Below, in pieces: positions 21,596 through 33,778 of a stretch of DNA of 64,000 nt. The notes beneath the pieces are model-generated. The model was not told the origin of the DNA. It searched no databases and saw nothing but the letters and a program-made list of their open reading frames with translations. Location: assembly GCA_030248215.1 (NCBI GenBank), contig JASANG010000236.1, forward strand, positions 62,001-126,000, read 5' to 3'. The position numbers and the translations under genes are program-made. This DNA is from Enoplolaimus lenunculus. Taxonomy: Eukaryota > Nematoda > Enoplea > Enoplida > Thoracostomopsidae. Each line of letters begins with the position of its first letter. Position 1 is the stretch's first letter.

Positions 21596-22194
21596 CACAA
21601 TTTGTATGTGCCACCCAATAGATTTTTCTGTTAAGTAGTGTATCAGCTATCTGAATGAATACGTACTTAGTCGACTCGACGAGTTATCGGAACAGTTGTC
21701 CGGTTTGGCAAAATATCGGGAGACAGTTGTCGGGCTGTTGAGATGTCGGGCGACAAGTTGTCGTGATCGTAAAGTTGTTATGGTCGACGAGATCTTTAGA
21801 GTTAGAAATTCTGCCAAAGGCGCCAAATTTTGTGGCAAGTACTGTTTCTTAGGACATACAGCTACTAGCTAGAAAACAAATTGCGAGCTTCACGTTGACA
21901 ATTCACATCGCAGAATTTATCTCAACATAGTTCTGATATAATGGGTAACATCGGTTTTATCATTGCTCGTGGATCCGCCCCTATTTACCTCTGCAATATA
22001 TGAAGAACTAAATGTTTTAGAACAAATCACTAATATTAAATTCAAAATATGGCCCATTAGCGTCGTCTGCCCACTGGTAGACAGGTAGGCTGAGGGACTT
22101 GGAGCAACTTAGGCTCACGACTTAGGATTATTTTAGGTTAAGCTTAGGTTCATTGTTTAAGGTATAGGCTTAGATTAGACACTATTGGATCCAG

Positions 22195-22388
22195 AAGTGG
22201 GGTTGCCGTACACCCTCGTGTCAGAAAATTTTCTGTGCTATAATGGTAAGGTCCCTCCAACCTTACAATTTTTCATCTCACAAAATAGGCACATATATAC
22301 AAACTATAGAGTAAAAATTGCGTTTCATAACTTTTACCAGTCTGCTCATCCGTCAAAAATTTCTGGATCCAAAACTGCGCTTAGGCTT
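22195..22388. mobile_element. hAT-like MITE, copy 2 of the TATGAAACGCAA family
   Basis: The right end, inverted, is CGCAGTTTTGGATCCAGAAA, then TTTTTGACGG, GTTATGAAACGCAATTTTTA and TATATATGTGCCTATTTTG. It is preceded at 22085-22175 by scattered TTAGGC motifs, a likely remnant of the TTAGGC-type MITE. Confidence 0.65.
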
Positions 22389-22492
22389 AGTAAGCAGTCA
22401 CTGGTGGTTAACATGGGCCCAACACATTGTACACATTCATTAGCGTACGGTTCGTTGCTGGCAAATCAATGTGTTTTACATCAATAGATGGA

Positions 22493-22849
22493 CTATTTTT
22501 TTGATTTCTTCCTAATATCTCTTTCAATTGCAATCAATACCGCTGACGAATGTTCCTTTGAGCCGCTGAATCTTGCCCCGGACCCCAATCTCTTCTCGTT
22601 TCTACTGTTGTCGTTGTCGTTTTCAGAGGGCGGGTGTACCATTTCACCGATTGACGATTTCGGAGGGGGATAAATGTATTTTTTGACACCTTTTGCTTCG
22701 TTGAGCGTAGCGGCTGTAACTGCCATGATAATAATTAATAGAATTCCAATAAATAGCAGACAACATAAATGCAACGGTGGGGGTCGGTTGCCTCCCTCGT
22801 AATAGGCGTATTGTTCTTGAGCGTCTCCGATATTGATCCACTCAGGCAT
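22493..22849 (-). CDS. First exon of a probable type II membrane protein, unrecognised
   Basis: ATG at 22849 opens a frame of 118 codons. Residues 1-27 are polar (EQYAYYEGGNRPPP). A hydrophobic segment follows at about 28-47 (LCCLLFIGILLIIIMAV), then a Pro/Ser/Asn-rich juxtamembrane stretch with PPPKSSIG and NDNDNSRNE. A probable donor, TCAGCG/GTATTG, lies at 22541, so the last 16 residues of the frame are probably intronic. This layout (short cytosolic tail, anchor, stalk) resembles the first exons of genes A and B. No matching downstream exon was found in the repeat-filled 17.8-22.5 kb interval, so the gene may be broken or its exons may lie beyond repeats. Confidence 0.5.
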   Translation of the reverse strand: MPEWINIGDAQEQYAYYEGGNRPPPLHLCCLLFIGILLIIIMAVTAATLNEAKGVKKYIYPPPKSSIGEMVHPPSENDNDNSRNEKRLGSGARFSGSKEHSSAVLIAIERDIRKKSKK

Positions 22850-23756
22850 ATTTGAAACTTTTAAAGCATATAGAACCGATCAACAACAATGTTCTAACCT
22901 TTAGGCAGCAGAATTAAGTGTAAGTATATAATTTATGTGCTGAAATTTTGAAACTATACAGTCAGGATCGTAAATTCGATGGGGGTTAGGAAACTCATCC
23001 CCCTTTGAACATTTATTCAAGTGGTTTTTACGGGGTAGCGCTAACAGGCTTTGCTGATTCTGTACACTGTATAGCTAAAAGTTATGCCTTTTGCGCTTTA
23101 CTGCGCGCAATTTACAGCTTCCACATTGCATACTTCCCACTTATATGGAGGTTTTTCGTTAAACTTTTCCTGGCTTGAGCTTATGCTTATCGTTATGCTG
23201 AGGCTTAGGCTTAGGAATATTTTTATACCGCTCTTCCCCCAAAGTATCATTGGCCCTAATCATGATATCAATTAAAATACCTCCTGGCTAATATATTGGG
23301 GTAACATTATGTGAAATTAGATAATGTATATTACAGCAGGTGAGAATTGCAGGAAGGATTGTGGAAACTTCTATACCTTACAATTTATTCCAAAATAACC
23401 TATCGTTGCTAAACAAACATAGATCCCGAACAAGCCATTTTGACCGCTAACATGATCGAAAATTGAACAAGCTTAGGCTGTCACCCAATATCGCGGATAC
23501 GGTATTCGAAGTCCTCTGCCCAACCGCGAGCTGAGGTCCGTTTGTGCCTTCATTTTATCTAACGCCTTATCAAAAGCAGAATAACGTTTGTTTTCTTTGC
23601 GTTTTCTCTTAGAAAACTGTCTTTACTTAAAAACTATTTTAATAATTTAAGATTAGAAATTGCCCGTAAAGGTGCCAAAATGCTTCGCATGGTGGGTCGG
23701 TTTAGCCGGTTGCCCTCAGATGCCGCCACTCCAGCAAGTATACAAGGTGAAATGTT

Positions 23757-23849
23757 GTGATAGCCAATGGCTATCACGAGTTTCGAGGAACGAGTTGACA
23801 CGTGATAGCCCTGAGCTATAGAGACTTCTTTTATAGCTCAAGGCTATAG
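23757..23849. repeat. Pair of hairpins sharing ATAGCC
   Basis: Hairpin 1 (23757-23777) has a perfect 9-bp stem, GTGATAGCC with GGCTATCAC, loop AAT. Hairpin 2 pairs 23804-23820 (GATAGCCCTGAGCTATA) with 23832-23848, 15 of 17 matching. GTGATAGCC opens both. Confidence 0.8.
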
Positions 23850-24424
23850 CATATTTTGTGGCATCGTTGACAAAATTATTGTTAACGGCGCATAGTTGCG
23901 GCACTATGGGCTTTTACGGTCTACGACTCTACGCACATGTTGCATGCAGTGAAATTTCAAGTTTGAAATTGTCTCAAAAATAATTTGGCAAAAAGTGTAT
24001 AAACGTTATCTGAAAAAACTACAGTGCTTCGCTTGATATCTAAACAAACTTGGGTGTGAGCATAGTTCCGTATAAAGTGCTGATAAACAACAATTCGTAA
24101 CACTGGTATTTATAGCTTTAGCGCGGCGTCGTTTGCCTGTCAGATTACTAGGTGCAAGCGATCAAACGTGTTTAAAACAACGGGTAAAATAACAAAAGCA
24201 CAAAGCATGATCTGTGGAGACACTATACCTCTGCGGCGTGTTGTAAGTCACAAATTGTTTATTGTTATGCGGTGCCATATACACGAAATATATCTCACGA
24301 ATGTGCTGTAGCGTGGTGACAATTGAACTTTTACATTTAAATTTTAAAGTTTGTGGCGTAATATTTATTGAAAATTTTACTGACATCCGGTACTGCTTGT
24401 TATTAACGTTCGTTGTTTCGTGTC

Positions 24425-24615
24425 ACTTTCTGTCGCTGTCCATCAGCGTGATGCATGGTACACGAATATTGTCTGTCGCAGGACGGACGGTGCCGCCCGA
24501 TAAGTATAGCCCTACACTCAGGGAGGCGCTATACTTTTTGACGATTTTAACACCATTCGACTGTCCGTCGCCGTGCTACGCCGTACAGCGCCGGGCGGTG
24601 CCGCAAACCAATAAG
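24425..24615. mobile_element. GC-rich MITE, related to 17550-17788
   Basis: GGGAGGCGCTATACTTTTTG and the inverted GGGCTATACTTATCGGGCGG lie around 24490-24545, flanked by blocks of CTGTCCGTCGCCGTGCTACG and GGACGGTGCCGCCCG type. It may be two copies back to back. Confidence 0.5.
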
Positions 24616-25284
24616 TAAATTCTAAAATTTGACTTGCTGCTTTGTCCACACAAGTACAGCGTTACCCTTAACTTTAAAATTTAAATTTCGAATGAAACTG
24701 AAAAAGAGCTCGAAAATGATTTATTGAGAGTTTTCCGTGCTCAACCAGGACCAGGAATCGATAAGACATTTTCCGTATAAAAAATTTATCCGAACAATAA
24801 TATATTCTATGTTCAGGCGTTGGTTTGCACTTAGGCTTAGATTTACGTGTTTATCTTATATGCATGAGTCTGAGAGACAGAACTATTTTCAAACAATATT
24901 TATTACCGTATTATATATTAAATTGTCAACACCTTGTTTATACATTATCACCATAACCAATATGTGGATCTATAAACTCTGTCTCTGCATGGCCCTCCTA
25001 AAATGACCCCCAGCATCTGGAACTGGCAACAGGGCCTAAATTTGTTAATATCATATTCAGTGTAAATCACACTCAACCGACAATATTCAGTTTTTTCATA
25101 ACTTGCCCCTCCCCCTGTTTTCGTAATTACCACGAGTTCGATTTTGAAACTGATGCCGTCGTAATCGTTATATTTTCGGTTTCATCGCTTGACGCAAATG
25201 TAACAATTGGGAATATACAATAACTTGCGTACACCAGGTAATTTGTTGTGGCTCTTTTACTGTTTGTGGGGTCGTAACCGTAGC

Positions 25285-25430
25285 AACATCATATTCCTAA
25301 GTCAAAGCCTTAGCCTCAACGTTAAGGATAAATCAATATTTACGCGTAAGCTTTAGCAAAAAATAGTCTTTAGCTTAAACTTTACTCTATTGCAGCCTGC
25401 GAAAAAACCGATGCGCCGGGTTAATAGTCT
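25285..25430. mobile_element. TTAGGC-type MITE, degraded ends
   Basis: CATATTCCTAAGTCAAAGCC, AAGCTTTAGCAAAAAATAGT, TTAGCTTAAACTTTACTC and TATTGCAG follow the family order. Terminal repeats are not recognisable. Confidence 0.65.
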
Positions 25431-26093
25431 GTCTGTTCCATAAAATAGTTTCAACAAACGTTTTTGCGTTGGCTTCTAAATTTGCAAATTTGCTAAATGA
25501 TTGTTTTCAGACGTTCCCCGTCGTCGCATCCTCAGTCAGCTTCACATCAAATGCCTTCTAGTAGGTCGTGTCTTTCTCCCTGATCTGAGCTGTCCAATTT
25601 TTCACACGGTCTCGCATACTTTGTCGGGCAGACTTTCAAACGATTACAATGAACAGAAAGCGTTAGTACATAGGAATGTACCCCCATTTCTGCCGATTTT
25701 GCCTTTGTCCATTATCGCCATGCTTACTGATCCTGTTCCATCCATATACCGTAATCTTGAGTGACTTCCTGTGGGGCAACAACTTATTCTTGCAGATTTA
25801 GCTTCCCACACTTTCCGAAGTGTCCCCCATTAGTCTTTCGAACACTGAAATAAATGTCATATACTTGGCCCGAATATACCAAAGTACTCCTACCACGTAG
25901 GCTTCATTTGATTTTACGCAGATGTGCTTAACGAAATATTTCAAACATGGGTTCTTGACGTTATCGCTCAGAAATCGCTAATGCTGATTTTGGAAAATGG
26001 GGTGGTTGTGTTGTAATTTTTCAAATCAGCGCCTGCCAGAATCTTTATAACACGATTCCTGAATCTATTCTCCACACTCGCCTAAAAATAATG

Positions 26094-28446
26094 TCACATT
26101 CGACCGGAATGCACTAAAGTAACATTAGGAGTCGTGGTCTCGTGTTGTTTTTCTGAATTTGTAGTATCTGTCTGTGAGACGACCCCTCCTGAGCTACTAA
26201 TTGTCGCGGCGACATAATCATAATTTCCTCCCAGAACTTGACGATCTACCCCTCCGACCCTGTTAGATTCGTACAAACTAGTGCTAGGATTTTTTGCGCT
26301 TCCATAGGAATGCGATATTCGGTTTGAATACGGTTGAGAGCTGGCCGCTCCAGTAATGCTTGTAAATTTCCCCGTTTCTTCATGGAGTCGAACGTAATTT
26401 GACGAAGTTCGAGATTGTACCGATGACATGGTCGATGTTGAGGGAGGACTGGCGTAGTTTGGGTACGTTACGACCACACCTCCTGATAATCGGTCATCAC
26501 CGAGCCCAGTGTTGCTAGGGCTCCAAAATGTGTTGGTCAGTGCCGATACGCGATTTCCGATCGGACCTGAGGAGGTCACACGAGTGTTTATGTTTCCAGT
26601 AGCGTTACCACTCCCAATTCCAATGACACTTGTATTAATCATGTGCGGTTGCGGTTGTTGTTGTTGTTGTTCTGAAGCGATATATTCGTCTTTCGACAAC
26701 GATTGATGAACGCTGCTATTTATATCGCGATCATCGATGTGTTTAATATCACTATCGCCGTTGCCATGGTATCCACCGTTACCAACGCTGCCAACTACGC
26801 CCACTGGATCAAACACACGATGCTGATTGGACGAAAATCGATGATAATAATAATCACTGTTGACGTCATCGTTATTCTCAACGCTGATTGGCTGTTCAAA
26901 ATGATGATCTATCTTTGTAGTAGTGGTGGTTGGTTGGTAACGGCTAAAATGATGATCTATCTTGGGGTCCGAATCTAAATCGAGCGAGTTTGAATTTTGA
27001 GTTGCAAATGCTGTTGCTAAGGGTGGTCGGTGGTGTTTTACATCGCCAGTGAGAGAACTCTGGCTACCGATAGGCGCTTCTGCGGTCCCGTGAAGATCAT
27101 AATTGCTGTTGCTACGTGACATCAGCCCGGCTTTGGCTGCAATATCGGGAATTTCAACGTGCTCTGGAGGTGAATACTTTTCAACTCCATAGCCGTTGTT
27201 GTCGTTAAGGTTGACTGTTGCTGGTTTGTACGGTGAATCATCGGGACTGCCTGTGTCGGCAACAATATGACCTCGGCCTTCGGTCCAAGGTGGACCTCCG
27301 CCGTTTCCGGCTGGGCCCAGTCCGCCGCCGTCTACAACGTTAATCGCTTGTAGCTGCTTTTCGTTTGATTTGAAGCCGTATGTATACGCAACCCTGTCAA
27401 CTGGAGGGTAAACACCATCATTTTCAGGTTGATCCTTGCTGAAATATTACGTTTACGCCGCTATTATTTACGAGGACTGAAAAGCATTAATTTCTCCGTT
27501 GGTTAGGAGCAGCTTTGAATAATGTGTTCCAAAGAATATGGCAAAACAGGGATTTAAATTTTTTTATAGAAATTTGACACAGTCATTAAAATAAGCTGGC
27601 CCATCCACTCAATTTTAGATTTAAGAGCAAAAATACGTTTTTTCCACTGAGATACGGAACCAAGTACAGTGAATATTAAGCATTCAGTAATTAAGTCTAT
27701 GAGCCGGTAGATTAATGTGTTCCGGTACAATCTTTATGCCTTTTTTGTGAAACGGGAAGTGCCACGCGGGGCCGGATGCCACCGTGCTGTACATCTGAAA
27801 TTCACCTTAATACCTAAACTTTATTGCCAGCCACCAGCGGCCCCGAATGTAAAAAGCCAAATGTTTACATTAAAATTTAATGTTAAAATTGCGTTTGGCT
27901 TCTAGCTGGCTTCACTCCGTAAGTTTCTTTCACAACTCTATACGCTGTACCACTCATGTTTGAGCCAGCTGTTGTTAGATGCGCTGCCACGCTCCTGTTC
28001 ACCAAAGCCAACTTTCTGCTATGGTTCCCCACCCGTACAGCTTACCTGACCACGTACTTGCCGTGTCCGCTGACAAATCCCGTTTTTGAGTTTCCGGCAG
28101 ATTTTGACGACCCAAAGCAGCCACAACAGCGTAAAATCAGCGCGATTAACGCCAACAACGCTAAACTATACATCAACACAGTGAGACAAATAATACAAAT
28201 GTGAACAACTTCCAGTGTTTCTTTGAGTTCGTCTAACATTTTCAGTCGGGCAATTAAATCATCGATTGTATTAGCAAATACCATAAATGCCCGCTGTCGA
28301 TCACCACCCCCAGTTCGAAGTTGACGACGGTCGTTACCTGTCCCACGAAAATGCTGTAGAGCTGAATGATCACCACCTCTAGCGGCGTCCGCGGATGAAG
28401 CCAACGTGAGGTAGCTATGCCCTAATCCCGCCATAAATGATAACAT
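26094..28446 (-). CDS. Single-pass membrane protein with long Ser/Asn/Gly-rich tail, gene C (unrecognised)
   Basis: Two exons join in phase: 28446-28046 (donor GTCAG/GTAAGC) and 27438-26094 (acceptor ATTTCAG), giving 581 aa from the first ATG; the ATG at 28434 is an alternative start. The N-terminal part has a basic stretch and a short helical region (NTIDDLIARLKMLDELKETL). One membrane segment follows at about residues 81-108 (ICIICLTVLMYSLALLALIA), then RCCGCF, a likely palmitoylation site. The remaining 460 or so residues are low in hydrophobics and rich in Ser, Asn, Gly, Thr and His, with YTYGF, PPWTEGRG, PDDSPYKP, SPPEHVEIPD and a short poly-Gln tract. This looks like a disordered cytoplasmic tail with adaptor or kinase sites. 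I do not recognise the family. Splice motifs and phase fit well, so the model is firmer than the function. Confidence 0.75.
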
Positions 28447-29114
28447 AATTTAGTGCAAAATATTTTCCCCGGCGTAATAAATTTGGGTATAAATTAAGAA
28501 TAAATTGGTAATTTTATTTTGACGATAAGTATTTATTTTTTGAATGAACTAAGATAAATTTAGCTGCTGGTGCATAAACCCAACGTCACGTAGCTATGTC
28601 GAAGTGTCTGCTGTAATCTTTATTAAGTAAGTTTACTTTAATGTTAAGAATAAAAGAAAAATAGTTCATTTTAGATTTGAGCAAAAAATCTCAATTTACA
28701 GTACATAAATTGTATTAATATTTTTAATGAATGTATATTTTAAGTAGAGAGAGCAAATCTTAAACACTAAACAATATTGGTAAAAACATAATTAATACAG
28801 TTTAGTCAGTTAAAGTCTGTATTGGAATATGCAAACATACGCGATTTACACATTAAAATATAAAAAATTTAGCAAAATCTGTAAAATATTCCAAAATGGT
28901 CTAACACTATTATTATCAGTGCAAGTATGATTCCAATGGATTTGCGTTGAAGGTCGTGGCAAGCATTTCATTTCGGAAGAAGATAATTTTATTAAAGAAG
29001 ATTTCGCGAACAAGCCTAGTGATTGAGAACATTTTATTGTTCTAAAGTTAAAAACGTATCGCTTGTTCAAGAAAACTTTTGAAAGATCGCACAGAACTGA
29101 ACCTATTTAGATAG

Positions 29115-29257
29115 TTCAGACAAACTATCTAATAGCGGCGGAACAGTAGTATAAGCATATTCCTAAACCTAAGCCTAAGCAAAACATTAGTCTAAAACTT
29201 AAGCTTACTGTGTTGCAGTTCCACTAAAAACGTTCCGCCCCTGATCTTTACATGGGC
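29115..29257. mobile_element. TTAGGC-type MITE, left end incomplete
   Basis: GCGGCGGAACAGTAGTATAA, GCATATTCCTAAACCTAAGC, TAAAACTTAAGCTTACTGTG and TTGCAG lead to the right end ACGTTCCGCCCCTGATCTTT, ACATGGGC. The central array is shorter than in other copies. Confidence 0.75.
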
Positions 29258-29657
29258 TGATGGTTCTGTCGACAGGCAACCGCACAGGCAACTGCAGTAC
29301 TTTATATTATACGTTATAGTTGTAGGTAATTCTGTATAGGATTTAAAACATGAATGTTCAATGTGGCTCATGGAGCGTAAACACTGTGATGCTTCGGTGT
29401 ATAAATGCGTGAACTGTGCATGCAAACAAAGTTCTACCTTTAACACGTGGGGGTCAAAAATAGGATTTGCAAATTCCGGGGGGGACTACTGCATTAAAAA
29501 CGGGGGGCATTTTTTCTGGAGCTAGAATTAAAGCTTCAATTTTTTACAGACAAAAGTTGAAAGTATTTTCACTTTTAGGTAGTTACTTTAAAATCCTAAA
29601 CAAATGCCAGCTGACCGGATATTAAAGGCTCAAAAATTATCAAGAATTCTGAAATAG

Positions 29658-29707
29658 GTACCCCGACATCAAAGTGTGTTTAAAAGACACGGCCTCCAGG
29701 CTGTGTC

Positions 29708-29777
<70 letters not shown>

Positions 29778-29785
29778 GTCATAAC
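29658..29785 (+). repeat. Retroposon-like 3' end: stem-loop plus (AAT)n (copy 3)
   Basis: GTACCCCGACATC, TGTTTAAAAG, then a hairpin: GACACGGCCT (29686-29695), CC, AGGCTGTGTC (29698-29707). It runs straight into about 24 units of AAT (to about 29778). Compared with copy 1, two adjacent stem pairs changed on both sides (GG/CC to CA/TG). Confidence 0.65.
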
Positions 29786-30364
29786 AATAATAATAAAACT
29801 AATAACAACAGGAATTTTTACAGAATTTGCAATTCACTTACTGCCTCTCAGAAAGGCCAACGAGCAAATTGCGCTCGCTACTGTCGCTCGCATAAAACTT
29901 TTCTCATCGTTATACCCTTTCGAAATGAAATCCAAGGTTTACTGTAAGCATATCGTAAAAAATGCAACATGAAAACATTCAAATGACACCGCCATTATAT
30001 AAATTTGATTCAACGTCAGTAACCAGGAAACTGGGTTTGGGCGCAGCCAGAATTATGGTTCGTGGGGTGAAATACCAATTTTTATATAATTTGTGCGTAA
30101 ATCAGTTTATTTAGGCTAACGCTTTATTATTCAACAGAAATATACTCAAAATCATTGTGATGGGTCAGTTTTTGTGTATCGCACCTATAGCTTATCTTGG
30201 AGTTAAGTTAAAGTAGTACATAATTTCAATAATACTAATGGGTGTTTGAACGTTTAGAATGGTTAAGCATGCGTGTAAAACTTTTGCAAGCCAAAAAATC
30301 TAACTTCAACATACCACAGATGGCATACTAAGAGAAACTAGCGGCTTCAAAGAGAAGGCGGGGA

Positions 30365-30540
30365 GGGGGGGTGGCGTGGGCCTCCCGTAAGGAAATGTTT
30401 TGTGATAAAATGGTAAGGACCTTAGGTTGTAATGTTTCCATTGGGAACATTGGTACATATATTGTATACAGCACAATTCGTTTCATTACTTTTGCCAGTC
30501 CGCCCTCTGTGAGAAATTTCTGGATTCGCCGCTGCTATGA
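30365..30540. mobile_element. hAT-like MITE, copy 3 of the TATGAAACGCAA family
   Basis: The right end, inverted, is AGCAGCGGCGAATCCAGAAA then TTTCTCACAGAGGGCGGAC. Inside, GATAAAATGGTAAGGACCTT and TACATATATTGTATACAG match 22195-22388. The left end is degraded. Confidence 0.65.
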
Positions 30541-30544
30541 TCTA

Positions 30545-31775
30545 CAGGACATTTTGATGTTAGACGCTGTTTTGGGTTTTGGAGGACTTTAGTAAATTTT
30601 CAAGCGGAACAAACTAGAAAAATCAATGGTTAGCAAACAGGCCAGATTTATGTTTAGTCGTTTGTACTATTTTAAACACCGTGTTTGGATCAGAATGCAT
30701 CGGTTATTTCCAGTTAATTGAAGTTTAAAAATGAATTTTCGGGAAACGTTTTGAAAAGTATTGTTAAACTAGCAAATTCAACTTTAATTACTAAGTTTTT
30801 CTTCTTCGCCTGCTTCAGTATCGCCGAAATTTGTAGATTTCCAGGTTGATCTGGTAACAGAAGCAGAAAGCATGATTTAGAAAGGCGCTGTTTGATGTGC
30901 GCGCGTTTGCAAATTGTAATGTGGCGCCATGCGGGAATTCCCGAGTGTTGCGCCCCAGGCCACAGGAAATAGCCTAAGCCATAGCGTTATCCTTATTAAA
31001 AGCTCACCGCGACCGGCTTCTTATGCGAAATTTAACCTTAAACTAACAAACATCAATTGCTTTTTGAATAAATGGTTTTGTTCTATTGAAAACCAAAGCA
31101 ATTTCTTGCTTAAAAGCATAACAATAAAATGGTTTGCTAAGTTTAATGTTACCACTTTGTGGGTTACAGCTTGTTTTTAAGTTCTTCTATCAACGCCGAG
31201 GCTACCACGGGTTAAAAATTCCCATATATATATTTTACATGTGGTGTTGTTGGCTTCCTGGTTAAATTTATAGGCCAAACCATTACGGGAATGGGCTCTA
31301 TGGATCAAGTATGGAGGACGACAACTACGGTGTGATATTTGTTAGCGCCTTATTGCACAACGAATGACGATTCTACAGGAGTATTGTAGCCTATACGTTA
31401 TCTATATGAGTAGCGTGATATATACACCGTGTGCATGTCCGTTTTGAAAAGCAGTTAGAAGTTTATATTGTAACAAAACATCGCGCGCGAAGCGAGCGAA
31501 AAGCCAGGCATAAATTTTGTGGCACGAAAATAGAAATTTGTTAGGCAGGGAGTTTACAATTTTTCACAATAAATGTTCTGACGGTGTCGATTGAACAACG
31601 GTTACGTAAAAAAGGTTAATGTTATGCTCCCCAAAACTAAATTCTGGCTCAAATCAGTCAAAAAAAATCTAGCGCTTGGGCCCAGGGCAAGAGTGGAACT
31701 AAAACCCCACCTCGAAACTTAATATAACCGAATCACCACCGAAGATTTCGAAAAACCCTTATACAATCAAAAGTT
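30545..31775. other. Gene-free stretch
   Basis: No convincing exon, tandem repeat or terminal inverted repeat was found. Open frames here are short and unsupported by splice motifs. Confidence 0.3.
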
Positions 31776-31779
31776 TTCA

Positions 31780-31872
31780 ATTTGCTGAGTGGTCCAAATT
31801 TCAACTGGCTCACCCTGCAATTGCCCGGTACGCCAGCTTTCCAGTCTACCCCTGGTTCGATCCACAGTTACA
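31780..31872 (+). repeat. tRNA-like SINE head (Ser/Leu-like)
   Basis: TTTGCTGAGTGGTCCAAATT fits a type II tRNA D-arm and A box. About 55 nt later, CCCCTGGTTCGATCCACAG is a good B box and T-arm. The spacing implies a long variable arm, as in tRNA-Ser or tRNA-Leu. No acceptor stem closes it, so it is a retroposon relic. Confidence 0.55.
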
Positions 31873-31879
31873 ATTTACA

Positions 31880-33680
31880 CGGCGAGAGCATAAAAGTTTC
31901 AATATTCAAATTGGTTTTGTTTTAAAATTTTAAAATTAATGATCATTATTTAGTTGCACGAGGGTAATTTGGTTCAAATTTCATTACACAAACCGTTGTA
32001 TTGAAAACTCATTCAACTGTAGCGACTGTAGCAATTCCAAAAATAAGCATATGATTGCAAGCGGCAGCGTTAGCAACAACCCAATGAGACCAGGCTAAAA
32101 TCACCTCAAACATCACTGTAAAACTTGTATATTTTAGGCAAACTTTAATCACCTTCATACAAATAGCAATTGACATCTATCATAATCATTGGCTTGTAAA
32201 GCGAGACAGGTGGTCGCGTATGAGGAGCGTCCCCCTCTTATTGGTTGTAGAGTTTAGAGAATTGAAATTACTAAAAATTGTTTGGCTGCTAAGTTGAAAA
32301 TATTTTCAGTAAGTTCTAATCTGATATGTTTCTGAATCATTCGTCCATACTTCTTGAATCCACTTAGGCAGGTCTTTTGACAGAAATAAACGATTGGTTA
32401 GCTATAAAGCATAAAAACAATTTTTTGGCAACGCTTTGCCGGGTTATTGCTAACGAAAGCACTTACATTTTGTTAATACTAAAATATAAAAAACCTATCA
32501 AGAAAATGTTCTAAATGAAAATTTCAACCATTTGGAAATCTTAATGTAAATATTGCATTTGAAATTTAAAACATCTCATACAATGCAGAAAGCTGTATTC
32601 TTTTAGCATTGTACGCACAAAATTGTTGTGAAATTTCAAGACTCTTACTTATTAATTTTCAATACTAAACTGGCTGCAATTACAGACATCAATACTGTTG
32701 TAAAGCTGAGAACTTGGTGTCTGATATGGTTAACACATCAATTTCTAATATTCAAGACATTATTGTCAATTTTTATAACACACGTATCAAGAACTAATTT
32801 CTGATTTTATTGTATGTGGTCAAGTTGCTCTTTCCGCACTCTTAAGAGGGTCTATAAATAATCGATTTTTTAAGGATTATTCGGGTTGAGCTAAAGCTCT
32901 CCCCCAAGTAAATTTTAAAGATGAAATCTTTCATTTTAAGACTTATGTCTAGAAAATCAGAAATACTGGTATGTTTTGGGCATTAAAAATTTCAGTCTCA
33001 TATTCCGGAAATATTTCAGAAGTAAAAGTCTAAAATCCAATACATATAAATCTGAAACCTGTACTAAGAGATAGTTGACTAAAATTTCAGACAATGTTTC
33101 TTGAATTAAGATCTAATTTCTAGCTTTGCTTCGAATGACGAGATTCTTGTATGGAATGCGTTTACCACATTTTTAATATTACAAAATAACGCGAAAACTA
33201 ATTTTTAACAAGAGATTACCGAATCGTGTACATTGGCCTGTGTTTGTCTGAGACAAAATGATCACAGATCAGAGGGTGCACGGTCCCTGCGTCCCTTCTC
33301 AGTATATCAATCACAGTTCATTCAACTGTATGGTTCACGTAATAATCCAATGATATAACGTCATTGATGATGTAAACGAACAGAAGAATGCACACCAAAA
33401 AATAGTTTTTTTCAGTGTCAGATTGAGCAAAAAGTCTATCTAGAGTACGTGCTTAGACGAAAAGACATATTATTTTGAACATTATGTTCTATATTTAGAC
33501 TAATTCTAGGAATTCATATATTGTGTTGTTAGACAAAACTAATGCGAATCAGAAAACGGTTCTCATTGTTTCACCAAAGGTTGGTGGATATTTTTATCAC
33601 CGAATTTTAAGTGAAAATATGTACCGCAAGGTTGGTCCAGTGGACAATATTAAAACTGGGCGACATCAGAGGCTGGAAGG
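31880..33680. other. Gene-free stretch
   Basis: About 1.8 kb of AT-rich sequence in which I recognise no gene, tandem repeat or bounded mobile element. Confidence 0.3.
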
Positions 33681-33689
33681 CATAGGATT

Positions 33690-33778
33690 AGGATTATGAT
33701 TAGGTTTGCAATTAGGCTCTACGCTTGAGTTTAGATATAGTTTGGTTTAGGCTCGGGCTAAGATTTAGTGGGCGGACC
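33690..33778. mobile_element. TTAGGC-type MITE remnant
   Basis: Degenerate TTAGGATTAGGATTATGATT, TTAGGCTC and TTTAGGCTCGGGC runs end in a GGGCGGACC-like motif. Ends are not preserved. Confidence 0.45.

Noticed and set aside
29115-29257. Splice-acceptor-like TTGCAG in MITE copies as evidence of exons
   Set aside because: The motif recurs at the same place in every copy and no coding follows; it is part of the element.
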